64,000 bases of DNA, taken from assembly GCA_964030475.1 (NCBI GenBank), contig CAXIPT010000007.1, positions 4,137,636 through 4,201,635 of the forward strand, read 5' to 3'. The translations under genes and the position numbers were made by a program. This document shows, one piece after another, positions 12,032 through 23,098 of this stretch. This stretch comes from Tethya wilhelma (Eukaryota; Porifera; Demospongiae; Tethyida; Tethyidae). Positions within the stretch are counted from its first letter, which is position 1. Every line of letters begins with the position of its first letter. Under the pieces are notes generated by a model. It had not been told where the DNA came from. It saw only the letters and a program-made list of their open reading frames with translations, and made no database searches.

Positions 12032-15000
12032 TCTGTGTGTTGTGACATGATTGTGTGAATGTGTCTCCATTGCAGCGGGAACCAACACCTGAGCCACCAA
12101 AGGAGCCTTCTCCTGAACCTGAGCCTCCAAGGGAGCCTACCCCCGAGCCTGAACCTCCGAAGGAGCCTACCCCCGAACCAGAGCCCCCCAGGGAACCAAC
12201 CCCTGAACCAGAACCCCCTAAAGAGCCAACCCCCGAACCAGAGCCCCCCAAGGAGCCTACCCCCGAACCAGAGCCTCCTAAAGAGCCTACCCCTGAGCCT
12301 GAACCACTTAAAGAACCTAGTCCTGAGCCACTAGAAGAGACTGACCAAGTAAAGGTGAGAGCAGTGAAACATCGCTGTACAAAGGATATTATCACAATGG
12401 TGTAGAAAAAAAAATCTTGAGATCTACAGTAGTTTGGATTCAAAACTATGTCTTTTGAATTCATGCACCGTTAAATTTTCGCGGCACGAAAAGTTCATGA
12501 AAAGTCTGTCTTTGCTGTTTAGAACTAATTTTCATGAATCGCGATCTCAAAAAATTATATTGTCAATATACAGTTTTCTAAGTTTTCATTGAGAAGCTTT
12601 TTGTGATGTATGGTCCAATCACGAAATTCACAAAAATATTGTGCCACAAAAATTCAGAGCTATACATACGGTATATGAATGAGTGTCTCTTGATCTCCAC
12701 AGGTGGAGGAAGAAGAAGAGGAGGAAGAGGATGAGGATGAGGATGAAGACGAAGAGGACGAGGAGGAAGGAGAAGAGGAAGAAGAGGATGATGACGACCA
12801 CGTACGGAGTCCAACTTTCGGCAAGGACGAACGTGTTCAGTATCGTTCGACCAAACAGGCAGATGGACCCAAGTCTGCTGCTGGTCTTCCTTCAGATGTG
12901 CTCGCGAAACGTGAGGAAGGTATTGAGGGAGACTTTAGAAAGAAGCTGCAGAAGACGGCAGAAACTAAAATCGACACCCGTGCCGCTTTCCCTCAAGCTA
13001 AGCCGAAGGGCGAGCAAGTAGACTTTAGGACCGTGCTGAAGAAATCCAAGGGTCCCGAAAGGAAGACGTTCAAAACAGGAAGTGGGGCTCAGATGGACTT
13101 TAGAGGGAATCTGAAGAAAGCTCCCGTAAGTCCTTTAAAGTTCTCTACTGCCATGTACCGTATTAGATCATGTGTGGTAAATTGGATAGAGTTTCAATGT
13201 CTTAAGCATGGTGTTGACTTGGTATGTAGTTGTGTCTTTAAATAATTGAGCATTAAGTGATTGTCTCACTCAATCAGTGCCTCAGGTTGGCTTCCAATGG
13301 AATCCCATTCTTTCAAGTGTCCATTGTTTACTCCAAACATCCTAATGCTAAATTAATTGTATTATGGGTTCTCCTGTGCAACTGGATATGGTGTGGTATG
13401 CCCTGCATGCTGTTGGTTCTAGGGCCTCTCTCTCAATATATCCTCTCTTGACTGACCATAGGATGTGTGGTGGTCTGTATTGGGTAGTGCTGCTAATGCT
13501 ATTAGCATTGTTATGGTTGTGATGCATGCTGCTTGAGAATTGTATCAAAATAGCATCAAGCTATTTGAGGAAAGTTTCTCACAGTGTTCAGTCAAATTAT
13601 TAGTGAAATGTGTACATATGTGATGTTTGTTGATCGAACTCCATATAATAATATTATACTACAGGTATAACCACACAAATTTTTGTGGTTAAGTTTTGGG
13701 GCATGTTTTGTGGCAAAATTTGTGAAAAGCTTGTCTTTACATACTCTTTAGAAGACATAATTTCCAAATGTAGTATTCAAATTTTGCTCTATAATATTCC
13801 GTGATCAATCACAAAATTCACAGATAATCTTTGTTACAAAATTTTGCAACTGTACAAGTATGTTATGCTTTTATGCGATCGATTCTCTAGGCACCAGAGA
13901 AAGCACCAAAGCCATCTAGAAGGGCCAGGGATCACGATGAAGAGGAGCAAGAGGAACAAGAATCAGAGGTACAAAAAGAAGAAGATGAAGAACCAGTAGA
14001 GCCAGCGGATGAAGAACCACCTCAAGACGATGAACCTGAACCAGCAGAGGAGGAACCAGAAGAACAGGAAGAAGAGGAAGAGGAGGCAACAAAAGAGGAA
14101 GAAGAAGAGGAGGAAGAAAAAGTAGAAGAAGAAGTAGAGGAACCAGCTCCCACGGAGGAGACAGACTCTAAGCCATCGTCAAGTGCTCAAGATGACGATT
14201 CGTACGCGGCCCGTCAAGCCGAGAGGAAGAAACGAAGGGAACAGAGACAGAAGGAGCTGGAAGAGATGAGCACATCCAGCAAGCCAGTCGAGAACGGGAC
14301 CAAGGAGGAATCTCGTGAGAAGAAGGAGAGCAGTCCGAGTGATCCTGATTCTTATGAGGCGAGGAGGGAGGCACGACGCAAGGCACGAGAGGAGAGATTA
14401 AAGGCTGCGTCGGCTCGAGTGGACGAGAAGCCGAGGTTGAGTTACCGCGAGAGGAAGGCACTGGAGGCAAAGAAACAGATGGCTAATGCTAAACAGAGTC
14501 GAGAGAAATGGGCAAAAACTGAGGAAGAGAGTGGAGCAAAGTGAGTAGAAAGTTACAGTGATAGCTAGTACAGACTGTCAGTGATAGAGCTCCAGATAAG
14601 TATATGTGGGGAAAATCCTTAGGACTCAGAGCTGGTAGAAATATTTTGTCCTGCATGGCTCTTGTATATGACCACATGAATGTACCTTCACTGACACACA
14701 CACACACACACACACACACACANNNNNNNNNNNNNNNNNNNNNNNNNNNNNNNCACACACAGGGATGAGGCCAAACCAGCTAGCTTCAAGAAGAAGGACA
14801 CTGCCACTCAACAGCTACTCCACTGGTGCCAACACAAGACAAAATACTACGAGGTATGTATAGCTAACAAGTGAAAGAATTTTTAACATTTGCATAATGT
14901 TTGCTTATGTTGACTCGTGCAAAATCATGTTCTGTTATTCTAAGTTTTGCATACTGAACTAAACTGTGTGTGGCTGACAATGTGAGTGATAGCATAACAC

Positions 15001-16307
15001 ACTGGCAGTGGTATACCAGATATGTGGGGAATGACACTGTTGGCCTTACATGGTAATACTATTCCAGTGCTAGTATGCACACATGTGTGGATAGGGTGAC
15101 AAGAATAAAGCTACTTGTGTTTTTTTTTTATCGAGGAGGTAAAATTTCACAACTCTAAACTCAACCTGTAGGTGTAAGCAGATTGTGTGTGGATTGTTAG
15201 CCTCGTCTGTGGATTTGGTGGTTTTGTCCCGACCCCATAATTATTATAAAGATCAAATTCAAATCGTTTTACATTAGTAATTGCTATCTTTGTAGTTTGT
15301 ATATGGTACTGATGATTGCAGCATACATTCTCTATAGCTGGATGGTTTATTTTTACCTGCCACACGCAGTTCTATTGTATTCAATGAGCACAATGGTGGT
15401 GTTTGTCTTATACAATATGAACCACAATGTGTGTTGTTCATATACTCCAGACTGGTGCTATTGTTTGTCAGATGTTTCTTGTTTACTGTTTTGTGCGTAT
15501 GTAGTTACAAACATTGGTCAGCTCAAAAGAATGATTTGCATTCCCTAATGAGTGGGGTATCCTGTAATTATTGCACCAGGCATAGATTACATGTTCAAAG
15601 GAGCGCACAAAGAAACAACCATTCCTCCCACCATCTAAAGTCCATCTGGTTTGAGAATGCTGCTGGAAGTGAAATACCGTAGATCGGGAAATTTTCGCCA
15701 CTATAAATTTTCGCTTGTTTAATTTTCGCGTGTTTAATTTTCGCCACTTTGACCGATTCGGTAAAGATCACCATACGTTTTAAATTTTTGCCACTCGCGC
15801 ACGTGGCGAAAAATTTTTAACGGCGAAAATTTCCCGATCTACGGTAATGAGATTCATGCAATACTTTTTATATGGGGCGAAATAGATAACTTTTGACTGG
15901 TAAGGCATAGAAAGCTGGAAAAGCAACCAAAAGAACGGGGAGAATGAGCGCTTTAAGAAAGTTATTCAATTTTTTCTACCGGCATTTTCAAACCAGATAG
16001 ACTTTAGTTTGTTGTGATGAACATATGTGGTATATCCTGTTTGTTTATTTGTTTGATGTATTACTTAGGTAATGTATAGTTTAGAAAAGAAACTTTTTAG
16101 TGTCATTCCACTGTTTAAGCAGACTCAAAATATTAACTATGGCTAGGTGCCCAGTGCACAACCGCTCTTAGCAATAATGACGTGAAAATAAACTTGTGAA
16201 ATGTTCTCATTTGTGACGTATAGAACCCCGAAAAGAAACTGTTACAATATATGCATACTTTGCTAGGTATATCAGTGATTGCAATACCACTTAATTCTAC
16301 GCATACG

Positions 16308-16350
<43 letters not shown>

Positions 16351-16835
16351 CCACACACAGAATGTGAATATCAAAGACTTCCGTCAGAGTTGGTCAGATG
16401 GCCTGGCATTCTGTGCCATTCTACACTCCTTCCTGCCTGATAAGATCCCCTACGATGACCTCACCGCGGATGACCCTAGGAAAAACTTCACAATCGCATT
16501 CGATGCAGCAGTGTAAGTGATACATCATTGTGGCTTTGATGTGTGATAGTACATGTAACTAGTTGATTTGGTGCTAGACTTAAAGTAGACATTGTAGATT
16601 GTTACATGTGAAAGGTCAAAGGGGAGAGAGCCTGGAAACATGCAAGGCTATGTAAACAAGTAGTGTCTCCAGTATAATGAATCTCCTGAGCAAAGAGCTT
16701 GGTTAGAGTTGTCACATGAGTGATGTGAGGATAGTATGGCTCCATATCTCCTTCCCCTTACATAACCTGCTAAGTCTGCTTTGCTTTTTGCTTACTGTAA
16801 TAGTACCTTTTATCCTCTTTTTTTTTTTCATATCA

Positions 16836-16899
<64 letters not shown>

Positions 16900-17037
16900 C
16901 CTCCCTCCTTCCCTCCCTCCAGTGAAGCTGGCATTCCTCAAATGTTAGACGTTGATGACATGGTGGCTGTGAAGATCCCCGATGCCAAGAGCATTATGAC
17001 ATTCCTCGTCACAATCTACCAACACTTCAACAGCTAA
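6784..17037 (+). CDS. SMTN-like: Smoothelin-like actin-associated protein with C-terminal CH domain
   Basis: Ten exons keep phase: 6784-6837, 7425-7796, 10851-10884, 11778-11881, 12076-12354, 12703-13125, 13891-14540, 14763-14853, 16361-16512 and 16923-17037, giving 757 residues. The N-terminus (MADEAQYEGLDEAAL, then DERSAIRKALRKVK) matches the smoothelin N-terminal motif (MADEALAGLDEGAL, RRRIRSAIREL). Then follow a Ser/Thr/Pro linker, about eight units of KEPTPEPEPP (residues 189-275), an acidic Glu/Asp tract (282-315), three DFRxxL motifs (D358, D388, D413), a second Glu-rich region, a basic helical stretch, and a single CH domain (about 652-757; HWCQHKTKYYE, WSDGLAFCAILHSF, LDVDDMVAVKIPD). 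Its CH domain is also close to cytospin. The expected role is actin or cytoskeletal association in contractile cells, by inference. Introns are loaded with microsatellites and MITEs. Two introns contain an N (7893) or an N gap (14723-14753). Confidence 0.86.
7330..7424. repeat. CA/CT-rich microsatellite before a smoothelin-like exon
   Basis: CACA, CTCA and CTCT runs reach directly to the CAG acceptor at 7424. They form a simple-sequence pyrimidine/CA tract. Confidence 0.85.
7797..10850. other. 3-kb intron of the smoothelin-like gene
   Basis: Contains a short GT run at about 7805, a single N at 7893, an exon-like stretch at 8343-8391 (see findings), a strong hairpin at 10025-10091 and otherwise unremarkable AT-rich sequence. 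No conserved protein is seen on either strand. Confidence 0.6.
10025..10091. repeat. Perfect-arm hairpin in an intron
   Basis: The arms are GTCTAT-CA-AGCTAGACCCTTTTTTCTAC and its reverse complement, interrupted only by a CA/CA internal mismatch, with an 11-nt loop (CCCTGACATGT). The core arm is 20 bp and perfect. It may be a tiny MITE or a transcribed hairpin of pre-miRNA size. Confidence 0.85.
10950..11012. repeat. (GT)n microsatellite
   Basis: Nearly pure GT run just after the 34-nt smoothelin-like exon. Confidence 0.95.
11479..11554. repeat. Compound (GT)n(GA)n microsatellite
   Basis: A GT run passes directly into a GA run, in the intron before the exon at 11778. A further GT run lies at about 11985-12030. 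Confidence 0.95.
12466..12673. mobile_element. MITE-like inverted-repeat element, intronic
   Basis: Starts near CACCGTTAAATTTTCGCGG and ends ACATACGGTA. Its middle resembles the element at 13664-13853 in the next intron (shared GTCTTT...TTTAGAA and CAATCACRAAATTCACA patches). The ends recall the TACCGTA family at 15675 and 58295. No clear target duplication. Confidence 0.5.
13664..13853. mobile_element. Second copy of the 12466 element type, degraded
   Basis: Shares patches such as GTCTTTACATACTCTTTAGAA and CAATCACAAAATTCACAG with the element in the preceding intron, in the same order. It starts near ACCACACAAATTTTTGTGG, itself a short inverted repeat. Confidence 0.45.
14723..14753. other. 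Assembly gap (31 N) inside a CA microsatellite
   Basis: The Ns interrupt a CA run directly before the acceptor at 14762. The true repeat length is unknown; the flanking exon is complete. Confidence 0.98.
15675..15846. mobile_element. 172-bp MITE with perfect 25-bp terminal inverted repeats
   Basis: The left end begins TACCGTAGATCGGGAAATTT and is the exact reverse complement of the right end over 25 bases. Inside are several ATTTTCGCC and GGCGAAAA repeats. If the outer TA is the target duplication, the TIR starts CCGTAGATCGGG, a pattern compatible with Tc1/mariner-type insertion (inference). It lies in a smoothelin-like intron. Confidence 0.9.
16310..16350. repeat. (CA)n before the first internal CH-domain exon
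   Basis: The CA run leads to the acceptor at 16360. Confidence 0.9.
16837..16922. repeat. (CT)n passing into (CCCT)n at a splice acceptor
   Basis: The TCTC run becomes CCCTCCCTCC and ends in the AG acceptor of the last smoothelin-like exon. A long microsatellite here acts as the polypyrimidine tract. Confidence 0.9.
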
Positions 17038-17177
17038 AGAGCCCCCCACACTAATCTAGAGCAACACATAGTCCCTCACACAGTGCATGTGTGTATGTGT
17101 GTACACATTTGAGGTTGTACGTAATATTATTTTTGTACCTGTTCAGTTGTACATATATACATACATACACAACAGAA

Positions 17178-17475
17178 AGACTATGTATCTTACAAAGAAA
17201 GCTGTTATTTTTTTAGTAGTTCTTTTTTTTTTCCAGGTGCGAGTGTGTGTGTGTTTTTATGTGAATTTATGTAGTAGTTATAGAAGCAGTTCAGAAGCAT
17301 TTTCCCTCACAAATCAGTACTATTATTATTGTACATAATTATTACGTTGTATAGTGCTTATGTGTATTCATGGAACACTACATGTCTGTTTTACACTGTA
17401 CAATACTTTTTTGCTTGTGATTTTTTTACATGGTACCAGTATAATATGTGTTTCACGAGTACGTGATAATTTTGC
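17178..17475. repeat. 300-bp segment repeated at 20423 (copy 1)
   Basis: Runs from AAGACTATGTATCTTACAAA to the TTTCACGAGTACGTGATAAT region and lies downstream of the smoothelin-like stop codon, probably in its 3' UTR. The copy at 20423-20728 differs by only a few substitutions and short indels. Confidence 0.93.
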
Positions 17476-17544
17476 CTACTAATCAAGATTATTATCATAA
17501 TTATATAATTATATCAGGGGATAAAACTTTAGTGCAAATCTACG

Positions 17545-18270
17545 TACAGACCAATTTCTCTCCTCTGTATTCTGTCCAAAATTATATAAACACCTTGTCT
17601 TTAACCATTTAAACAAATTTCAAAAGACTATATACAACCTGTTTTTTCGTCTGTATACGTATTCTGTCAAAAAGTTCTAGAACACCTTGTCATAATTAAC
17701 CATCAATCCAAAAAACTACAGACCAATCAATTTCTCTCCTCTGTATTCGATCTGTCAAAACTTCTAGAATGTCTTTATAAACAATGCTAACAATCCTACA
17801 AGAATATGTCACATGTAGTCAACCAGTTTGAATTGGCTTTGGAAAGTACAGCAGCTTCTCTTTTTAAGCAATTGTTGCATGCACCAAATGTTCACTGCAT
17901 GTGACGTCAGTAATTTTATCTCGACTTTAGAAAAGCAGGCCTTCAAAGTTCCACACAATATGAGCTTCTCCTGCATACAGCTCTTCATACAACATTGGCA
18001 TCAGAGGTTCCACTTAGAATTAAATTGATAAAAGAATATCTCCTCAACTACGTACCATGGCAGCAACAAGTTTCAATTATTAGTAATGGAACTTTTCGGA
18101 TCATTACCTCTTCTATATTCATCTCAAGAGTCCCTCATGCAGGGGAGCATTTTTGGCCCCCTCTTTTTTTTCTTATTTATATCATAATTATATAAATTAT
18201 ATCAATTAATGATCTCCCCACTGTCTTTTCCTCGATCCTCCAATATATACCTCTTTGCTGACGATTCAAA
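17545..18270 (+). mobile_element. Decayed non-LTR retrotransposon (LINE) reverse transcriptase
   Basis: Broken reading frames hold reverse transcriptase landmarks in the right order. YRPISLLCILSKII is at 17545 and a second, degraded copy of that motif is at about 17716. A frameshifted DFRKA/FKVPHN is at about 17923, then SRVPHAG...WPPLFF (the PQGS block relic), then INDLPTV, and FADDSK, the catalytic box, at about 18254. Stops and frameshifts show it is dead. Clade not determined. Confidence 0.8.
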
Positions 18271-18299
18271 ATGCCTTAAGCGAATCTTCAATCCGCTGA

Positions 18300-19168
18300 A
18301 TCCAGCAGATTCCCTATCTCAGGCCAGTTAAGGCACATTTTCTAATTAAAGTGATGCTTTATGCGAAATATTCATACATGACTATTATTGTGGTTGTATC
18401 ATATGAACTACATGATATATTATATACCATAGCAACACTTTTGGTGTCGAGTTCCATCTAACCTTAATGTGCATAATTATAATGGTTTAGTTACCTGGGC
18501 AATGTGACGTAAATTATTTAAATTTTATAAATAATTATACCAATTGATGAGAGCGTTTACGAATGTTATGACATGTTACGCTGAGGCGAATACTATTGCT
18601 ATGGTAACCAAACTCTTACACCTAATTATCTTACTATGTAATACCCAAATTTACTGAGAAATTGGTACACAATGTATACAATGGAGATAAAGCACATTTT
18701 CTATGTATAGCCCAGCCATTTTTTCCGCTATTTTTGTCTCTATTTCTCTATGTTTACATCATGTACCAATTTCTCATTTGTAACTTTAGGTATAGTATAG
18801 TAAGATCTTTCAGCAAATTAAGTAGTTACCATAGCAACAGTATTCACCTCAGTGTTATTCATTAATTTTGTGTCGCGTGCATGACCCAGCTAACAAACCA
18901 TATCTCATTAAGGTAAGCCAGAACAACAACCACAAGCATTGCCATGGTAATGAATTATAATTATTGTTTAGAAAGATACAATGATTTCACACAATTTTTT
19001 CATAGTAATTCCCCATGCCTTACTGACCGTGCTGAGAATACACTCGCTGAGAATAATAATAATATTGTAATTGTAATATAATTGTAATTGTAATATAACA
19101 CGCCAAAAATAGGCGCAAGAGGAAAAGGGTAAACAACAAAACAATAATAATTAGTTAATTGTTAAACA
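18300..19168. other. AT-rich spacer without recognised gene
   Basis: No plausible coding region. Patches such as GGCACATTTTCTAATTAAAG and AAGCACATTTTCTATG recur loosely. It may be part of a repeat-derived block between the two 300-bp duplicates. Confidence 0.4.
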
Positions 19169-19531
19169 CTAGCTAAATGCTAAAACATCACGAAATTGCA
19201 CATCGGTCAGTCTACTCTCAGAGCCTTTATGTAACTTTACATCAACCTTAGTTGTTGCATAATAATAGTTACAGTCAAAAGATAGCTTACAGATGAAGTG
19301 GCTCTTCTCAACTATTGCAGGAACCACCTCTCCCTTGTACTTTACTTTAATTGAACTGCCAGGAGAGATTAGCCTGGACCATTGTTGTTTCATAAGTTCC
19401 TTAACAGTAGTAGCAGTAGCTAAGTCCTCACATTTGACAAAATCAAGAGAGTTCTTAGTAACACCAGTGAGATGATCAGGAAGGTAGAGCTCTTTACTCA
19501 GTTGTGGGGAATCCATACACTGATCCTTCAA
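19169..19531 (-). CDS. Hypothetical 120-residue ORF, unassigned
   Basis: I do not recognise this protein. It is soluble and of mixed composition, with KVKYKGEVVPAIVEKSHFIC in its middle and FRDVLAFS at its end. Its codon pattern looks protein-like (few low-complexity runs, balanced charges), but no motif, signal peptide or supported exon boundary is visible. It lies in the block between the two 300-bp duplicates, beside a dead LINE, so it could be the last exon of a transposon-encoded or host gene. An overlapping plus-strand ORF (19504-19848) is an equally weak candidate. Confidence 0.25.
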   Translation of the reverse strand: MKDQCMDSPQLSKELYLPDHLTGVTKNSLDFVKCEDLATATTVKELMKQQWSRLISPGSSIKVKYKGEVVPAIVEKSHFICKLSFDCNYYYATTKVDVKLHKGSESRLTDVQFRDVLAFS

Positions 19532-20422
19532 GTCTCCAGATATATTCCTTCAACATGATCTTAATCAGCTTGCCCACTAGAGCTCTGAGTGGAAGCTATA
19601 CTCTTCAATGTAGCCTAATATCTACTACTAAGATTTGCAGCAAAGGGTTTAAACCTGAGAGAAATTATTCCATCTCTAATCACTTGATTGCTCCCTGTGA
19701 CCAGCGCACGGATCTTGGAGTGAGCAAACTAAGTTTCTCAGTGTACAGTAGGCTTTTAGGGCCTGAGATGTGGTTTGACCAGTTTAGAGTAAGAGAAATT
19801 ACCACAGACAATCATTCTCCACTGCAAACAGCATTTCAAGAAAAATAAAACCTAAACGCCTCTACATTTAACTGATTAGATCACAATAATTATTGATCTA
19901 TATACTGCCAACAAATATATTATAGAGACCATGCATTTTCAGTGAATGATATTAAAAACTTTCTGGCCCGGGAGCACTTTCATCAGCACTCTGTCAGCAG
20001 CAATCCATGCACCTTTCACTTCAGTTGTCCTTGCTCTAAATGTGCATCAACAGTATATAACTTTTGCTAAATCTAACCATCATTCCTGTTCATCTCAGAG
20101 TCATATGTATTAATCAGCTTGCATACAGCTGCGGCTGGAAATCTGGCTAGTTGGATGATGTCGTCAAGTGTAAAAGCTATAATACAAATGCTATGAGCCA
20201 GTTGCAAAAGTTCAAAGTTCAAAGAAAAATACTCTTAAATTGGCAGATCTAAGTTTGTTAGCAAATTAAAAAAATAGTAGGATAGTTTACTGAAACTTCA
20301 GAGTCAAGTGAAAGTCAGTGGAAAAATGATCCAGTCAGTTTCTTTGGAAAACTGTCTTTTGAATAAGTCCGAAGTTTCCCAAAAAAGAGGGCACGGTCCA
20401 AAGAAGGCACGGTTGGTTCACN

Positions 20423-20728
20423 AAGACTATGTATCTTACAAAGAAAGCTTTTATTTTTTTAGTAGTTCTTTTTTTTTTCAGGTGTGAGTGTGTGTGTGTT
20501 TTTATGTGAATTTATGTAGTAGTTATAGAAGCAGTTCAGAAGCATTTTCCCTCACAAATCAGTACTATTATTATTGTACATAATTATTATGTTGTATAGT
20601 GCTTATGTGTATTCATGGAACACTACATGTCTGTTTTACACTGTACAGTACTTTTTTGCTTACTATTTTTTACATGGTACCAGTATAATTATGTGTTTCA
20701 CGAGTACATGATAATTTTGCCTATATAC
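20423..20728. repeat. 300-bp segment (copy 2), starting right after a single N
   Basis: Near-identical to 17178-17475 and begins immediately after the lone N at 20422. The placement suggests a contig join in which the same locus, perhaps the other haplotype, is represented twice. Confidence 0.93.
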
Positions 20729-20759
20729 TAAGTTATAAAAATATGACGATATTGAAGAA

Positions 20760-21095
20760 GGAACACTCAGTGTTTATCATAATAGCAATGTCCTCTTGAC
20801 AATTAAGATGTATATAGATTTCAGAATAATGCTGCAGCGAATAATGGTAGTGGTATCTTAAATTGTTGAAGATAGCCATAACTTTACCATCAATCAATAT
20901 ACTTTTCTTCAAAATAATGCATCAGAATTGTACGTGTGGTGGCTGTATTTATTCCAAGATAAGCGAAGTTATAATTAGAGATAGCATATTTGTTGAGAAC
21001 ACAGCATATTTTTGTGGTGGCTGTATATCCACACAGACAATACAAACTATACAGAAAGCTTAAGTACATTTAGAAGAAACACTGCACTGTGTAGA
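20760..21095 (+). pseudogene. Beta-helix (Pmp-like) fragment P0
   Basis: A degraded piece of the beta-helix family. HQNCTCGGCIYSKISEVIIR and FVENTAYFCGGCIS keep the FxxN and GGC(I/M)Y rung motifs. The reading frame changes within the piece and there is no start or signal peptide. It is the most 5' remnant of the array that runs to 40911. Confidence 0.7.
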
Positions 21096-21783
21096 CATGC
21101 ATAAATTTATCCAGTGGTTTGGTAAAAATTAAATTTCCCAGAGACTCTGTACTCTAACCATTTACTATTGCATCTTTGAAGTTTTAATTAATAATAATTA
21201 ATTTTATTAGTTCAATGAAATTGTGGCAAACTCTGTTAGTAATAATTATAGTGTACATACTCTTATCAAATAGGATCAGTTAATCATTTTAAGTGCAACA
21301 TACCAGTAATAGCATACAAGCAATAAACATGGTATTGCTATTGAATCTAGTTGAAGCCTTTTTAATATCAGCTCAATTAATGTCACCCTCCATGGGAAAC
21401 ACTGTGTACTCTTATCAGAAATCTAAATAAGGTCATTAATCCTTTTCAGAATTCAGTGAAACTATATTATCATCATTAATAGTGAGTCCAGTAAACATGT
21501 TATTGAGATCAATTATTGAGTCATGCACTTAATGACTTTCTGTAAAAAAAGTATTTTTATGCAGTTTGACCACATCAAGGCCAAGCCTATTACAACAGCT
21601 ATAGAGCAGCTAGTATATAAAACAGTTCACCTAGCTTGAGTCAATGTATAGTATACCATCAGCTATAGGAGGACTACTTCTAAATAACTGACTTCCTACC
21701 AAGTGTTTCAAAATTCTCTTCATTCATTGATTAGAAAAATTGCTACGTCTAAAGTACGTGCTGTACAATATTATGAGGCTGAG
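21096..21783. other. Spacer and upstream region of the C2-EGF gene
   Basis: AT-rich with no gene seen. The last about 150 bases (TATATAAAACAGTTCACC near 21614) may hold a TATA-type promoter for the gene at 21784. Confidence 0.4.
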
Positions 21784-23098
21784 ATGAAGCTACTACACGT
21801 CCTGACAATGGTTCTCACCATTATTTTATTTGGCAATACATTTGCTCATAGTAATGACAAAAAACACCCTTTTTTGAAGTTTAAGGAATTGCTGAATGAG
21901 AAGCAGAATCCTGAGGAACTGGAAAAGAAGATCCTTGATTCTGATCATGAAGGAAACATTACAGCATTAGAGATCAAGGTAGCTAATCAAATTTGTCGTT
22001 AAAATTTTCTTCTTCTTGTGTTACATAGTATTTGGTTCATTTTTTGTCATTACATTGATTTGATTGTTATGCAAAATCTTTAAACTGTAGGATCGGAATC
22101 TTCGTTCAGCTGTAGGAATTGCAGAATTTGGTCGTCTGAAACTCACTATCCGATATGCACACAATTTGCCCGACACTGATCCAGTGTGGAATGACCCCGA
22201 TCCCTATGTTCAAGTCACTGCAGTCTATGACCACCAACACAGCAGAACTATGAACACACGTCATGTGGGAGGTACAACCGGTCCCCATTGGAACCAAGAA
22301 CTGGATTTTGGTATGGGAACTTTTCAGTGCTTTCAAGTGAGTGTCTGGGATGAAGATTCTGGTGCAACTGGTGGAGACGACAGGATGACGAATACTCAAT
22401 CATTCGCAGTTAGTGTGGGACAACACAACAACGTCAAGCACTGTGGCGATTCATCTTGCATTGCGTACATGATCTTCAATTATTACCTTGATCCAGACGG
22501 CGATGAATGTAACGGCCCTACTATCACTCCGCGCAATCCTTGTCTTAATGGTGGAATTTGTCACAATGGACATGCATCTTACTACTGTTCCTGTGTCAAT
22601 GGCTATGTAGGGAAAGATTGTCAATACAACTTTTGTCCACGAATTAATCCTTGCCGTAATGGTGGGACATGTACTAGTACTACAACTTGGTATCACTGTT
22701 CTTGTCGCCATGGTTATGGTGGGAATCGATGCCAATACAGACGCCGTAGACTACGTATTTTTGCCCGCAATGGACAAAACCTTCCAGATGAAGATGGTTG
22801 GCTTAACGACAGTGACCCTTACTTTGAGGCCACAGCTTATAGTCGTACCGGAGGCTCTAATCGGCAGAGAACTAGACACATTGGAGGAAACCACAACCCT
22901 CATTGGAACCAGTGGCTGGATTACGGCTATGGAGAATGGTATAAATTTGTTGTTCAAGTTTTTGACAATGATCCTGGTCCCGGTGACGATGCATTGACAA
23001 GTCGCACAACTTACTATGTGAGGACCGGATGTCATGACATTGAGCTCTGTGGTGCTAGGGGGTGTGGTGGAAAGGTTTACTTTAGGTATTGTTTTTGA
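21784..23098 (+). CDS. Secreted C2-EGF-EGF-C2 protein
   Basis: Two exons (21784-21978 and 22091-23098, phase 0) give about 400 residues. The start encodes a signal peptide, MKLLHVLTMVLTIILFGNTF. A short charged segment follows with one EF-hand-like stretch (DSDHEGNITALE). First C2-like domain: LKLTIRYAHNLPDTDP...NDPDPYVQV...HWNQELDFG. Then two EGF modules (NPCLNGGICHNG...CSCVNGYVGKDC and NPCRNGGTCTSTTTWYHC...CRHGYGGNRC). Second C2-like domain: LRIFARNGQNLPDEDG...NDSDPYFEA...HWNQWLDYG. There is no membrane segment, so it is predicted to be extracellular. C2 domains outside the cell with EGF modules between them are uncommon; calcium-dependent binding is plausible but unproven. It lies just upstream of the beta-helix array. 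Confidence 0.85.

Noticed and set aside
11721..12464. 247-residue minus-strand ORF with GSGSG repeats
   Set aside because: Shadow of the plus-strand KEPTPEPEPP repeat exon of the smoothelin-like gene, with an intron microsatellite attached.
22451..23035. Minus-strand ORFs across the C2-EGF gene
   Set aside because: The plus-strand frame has a signal peptide, EGF cysteines and a clean splice; the antisense frames have no motifs.
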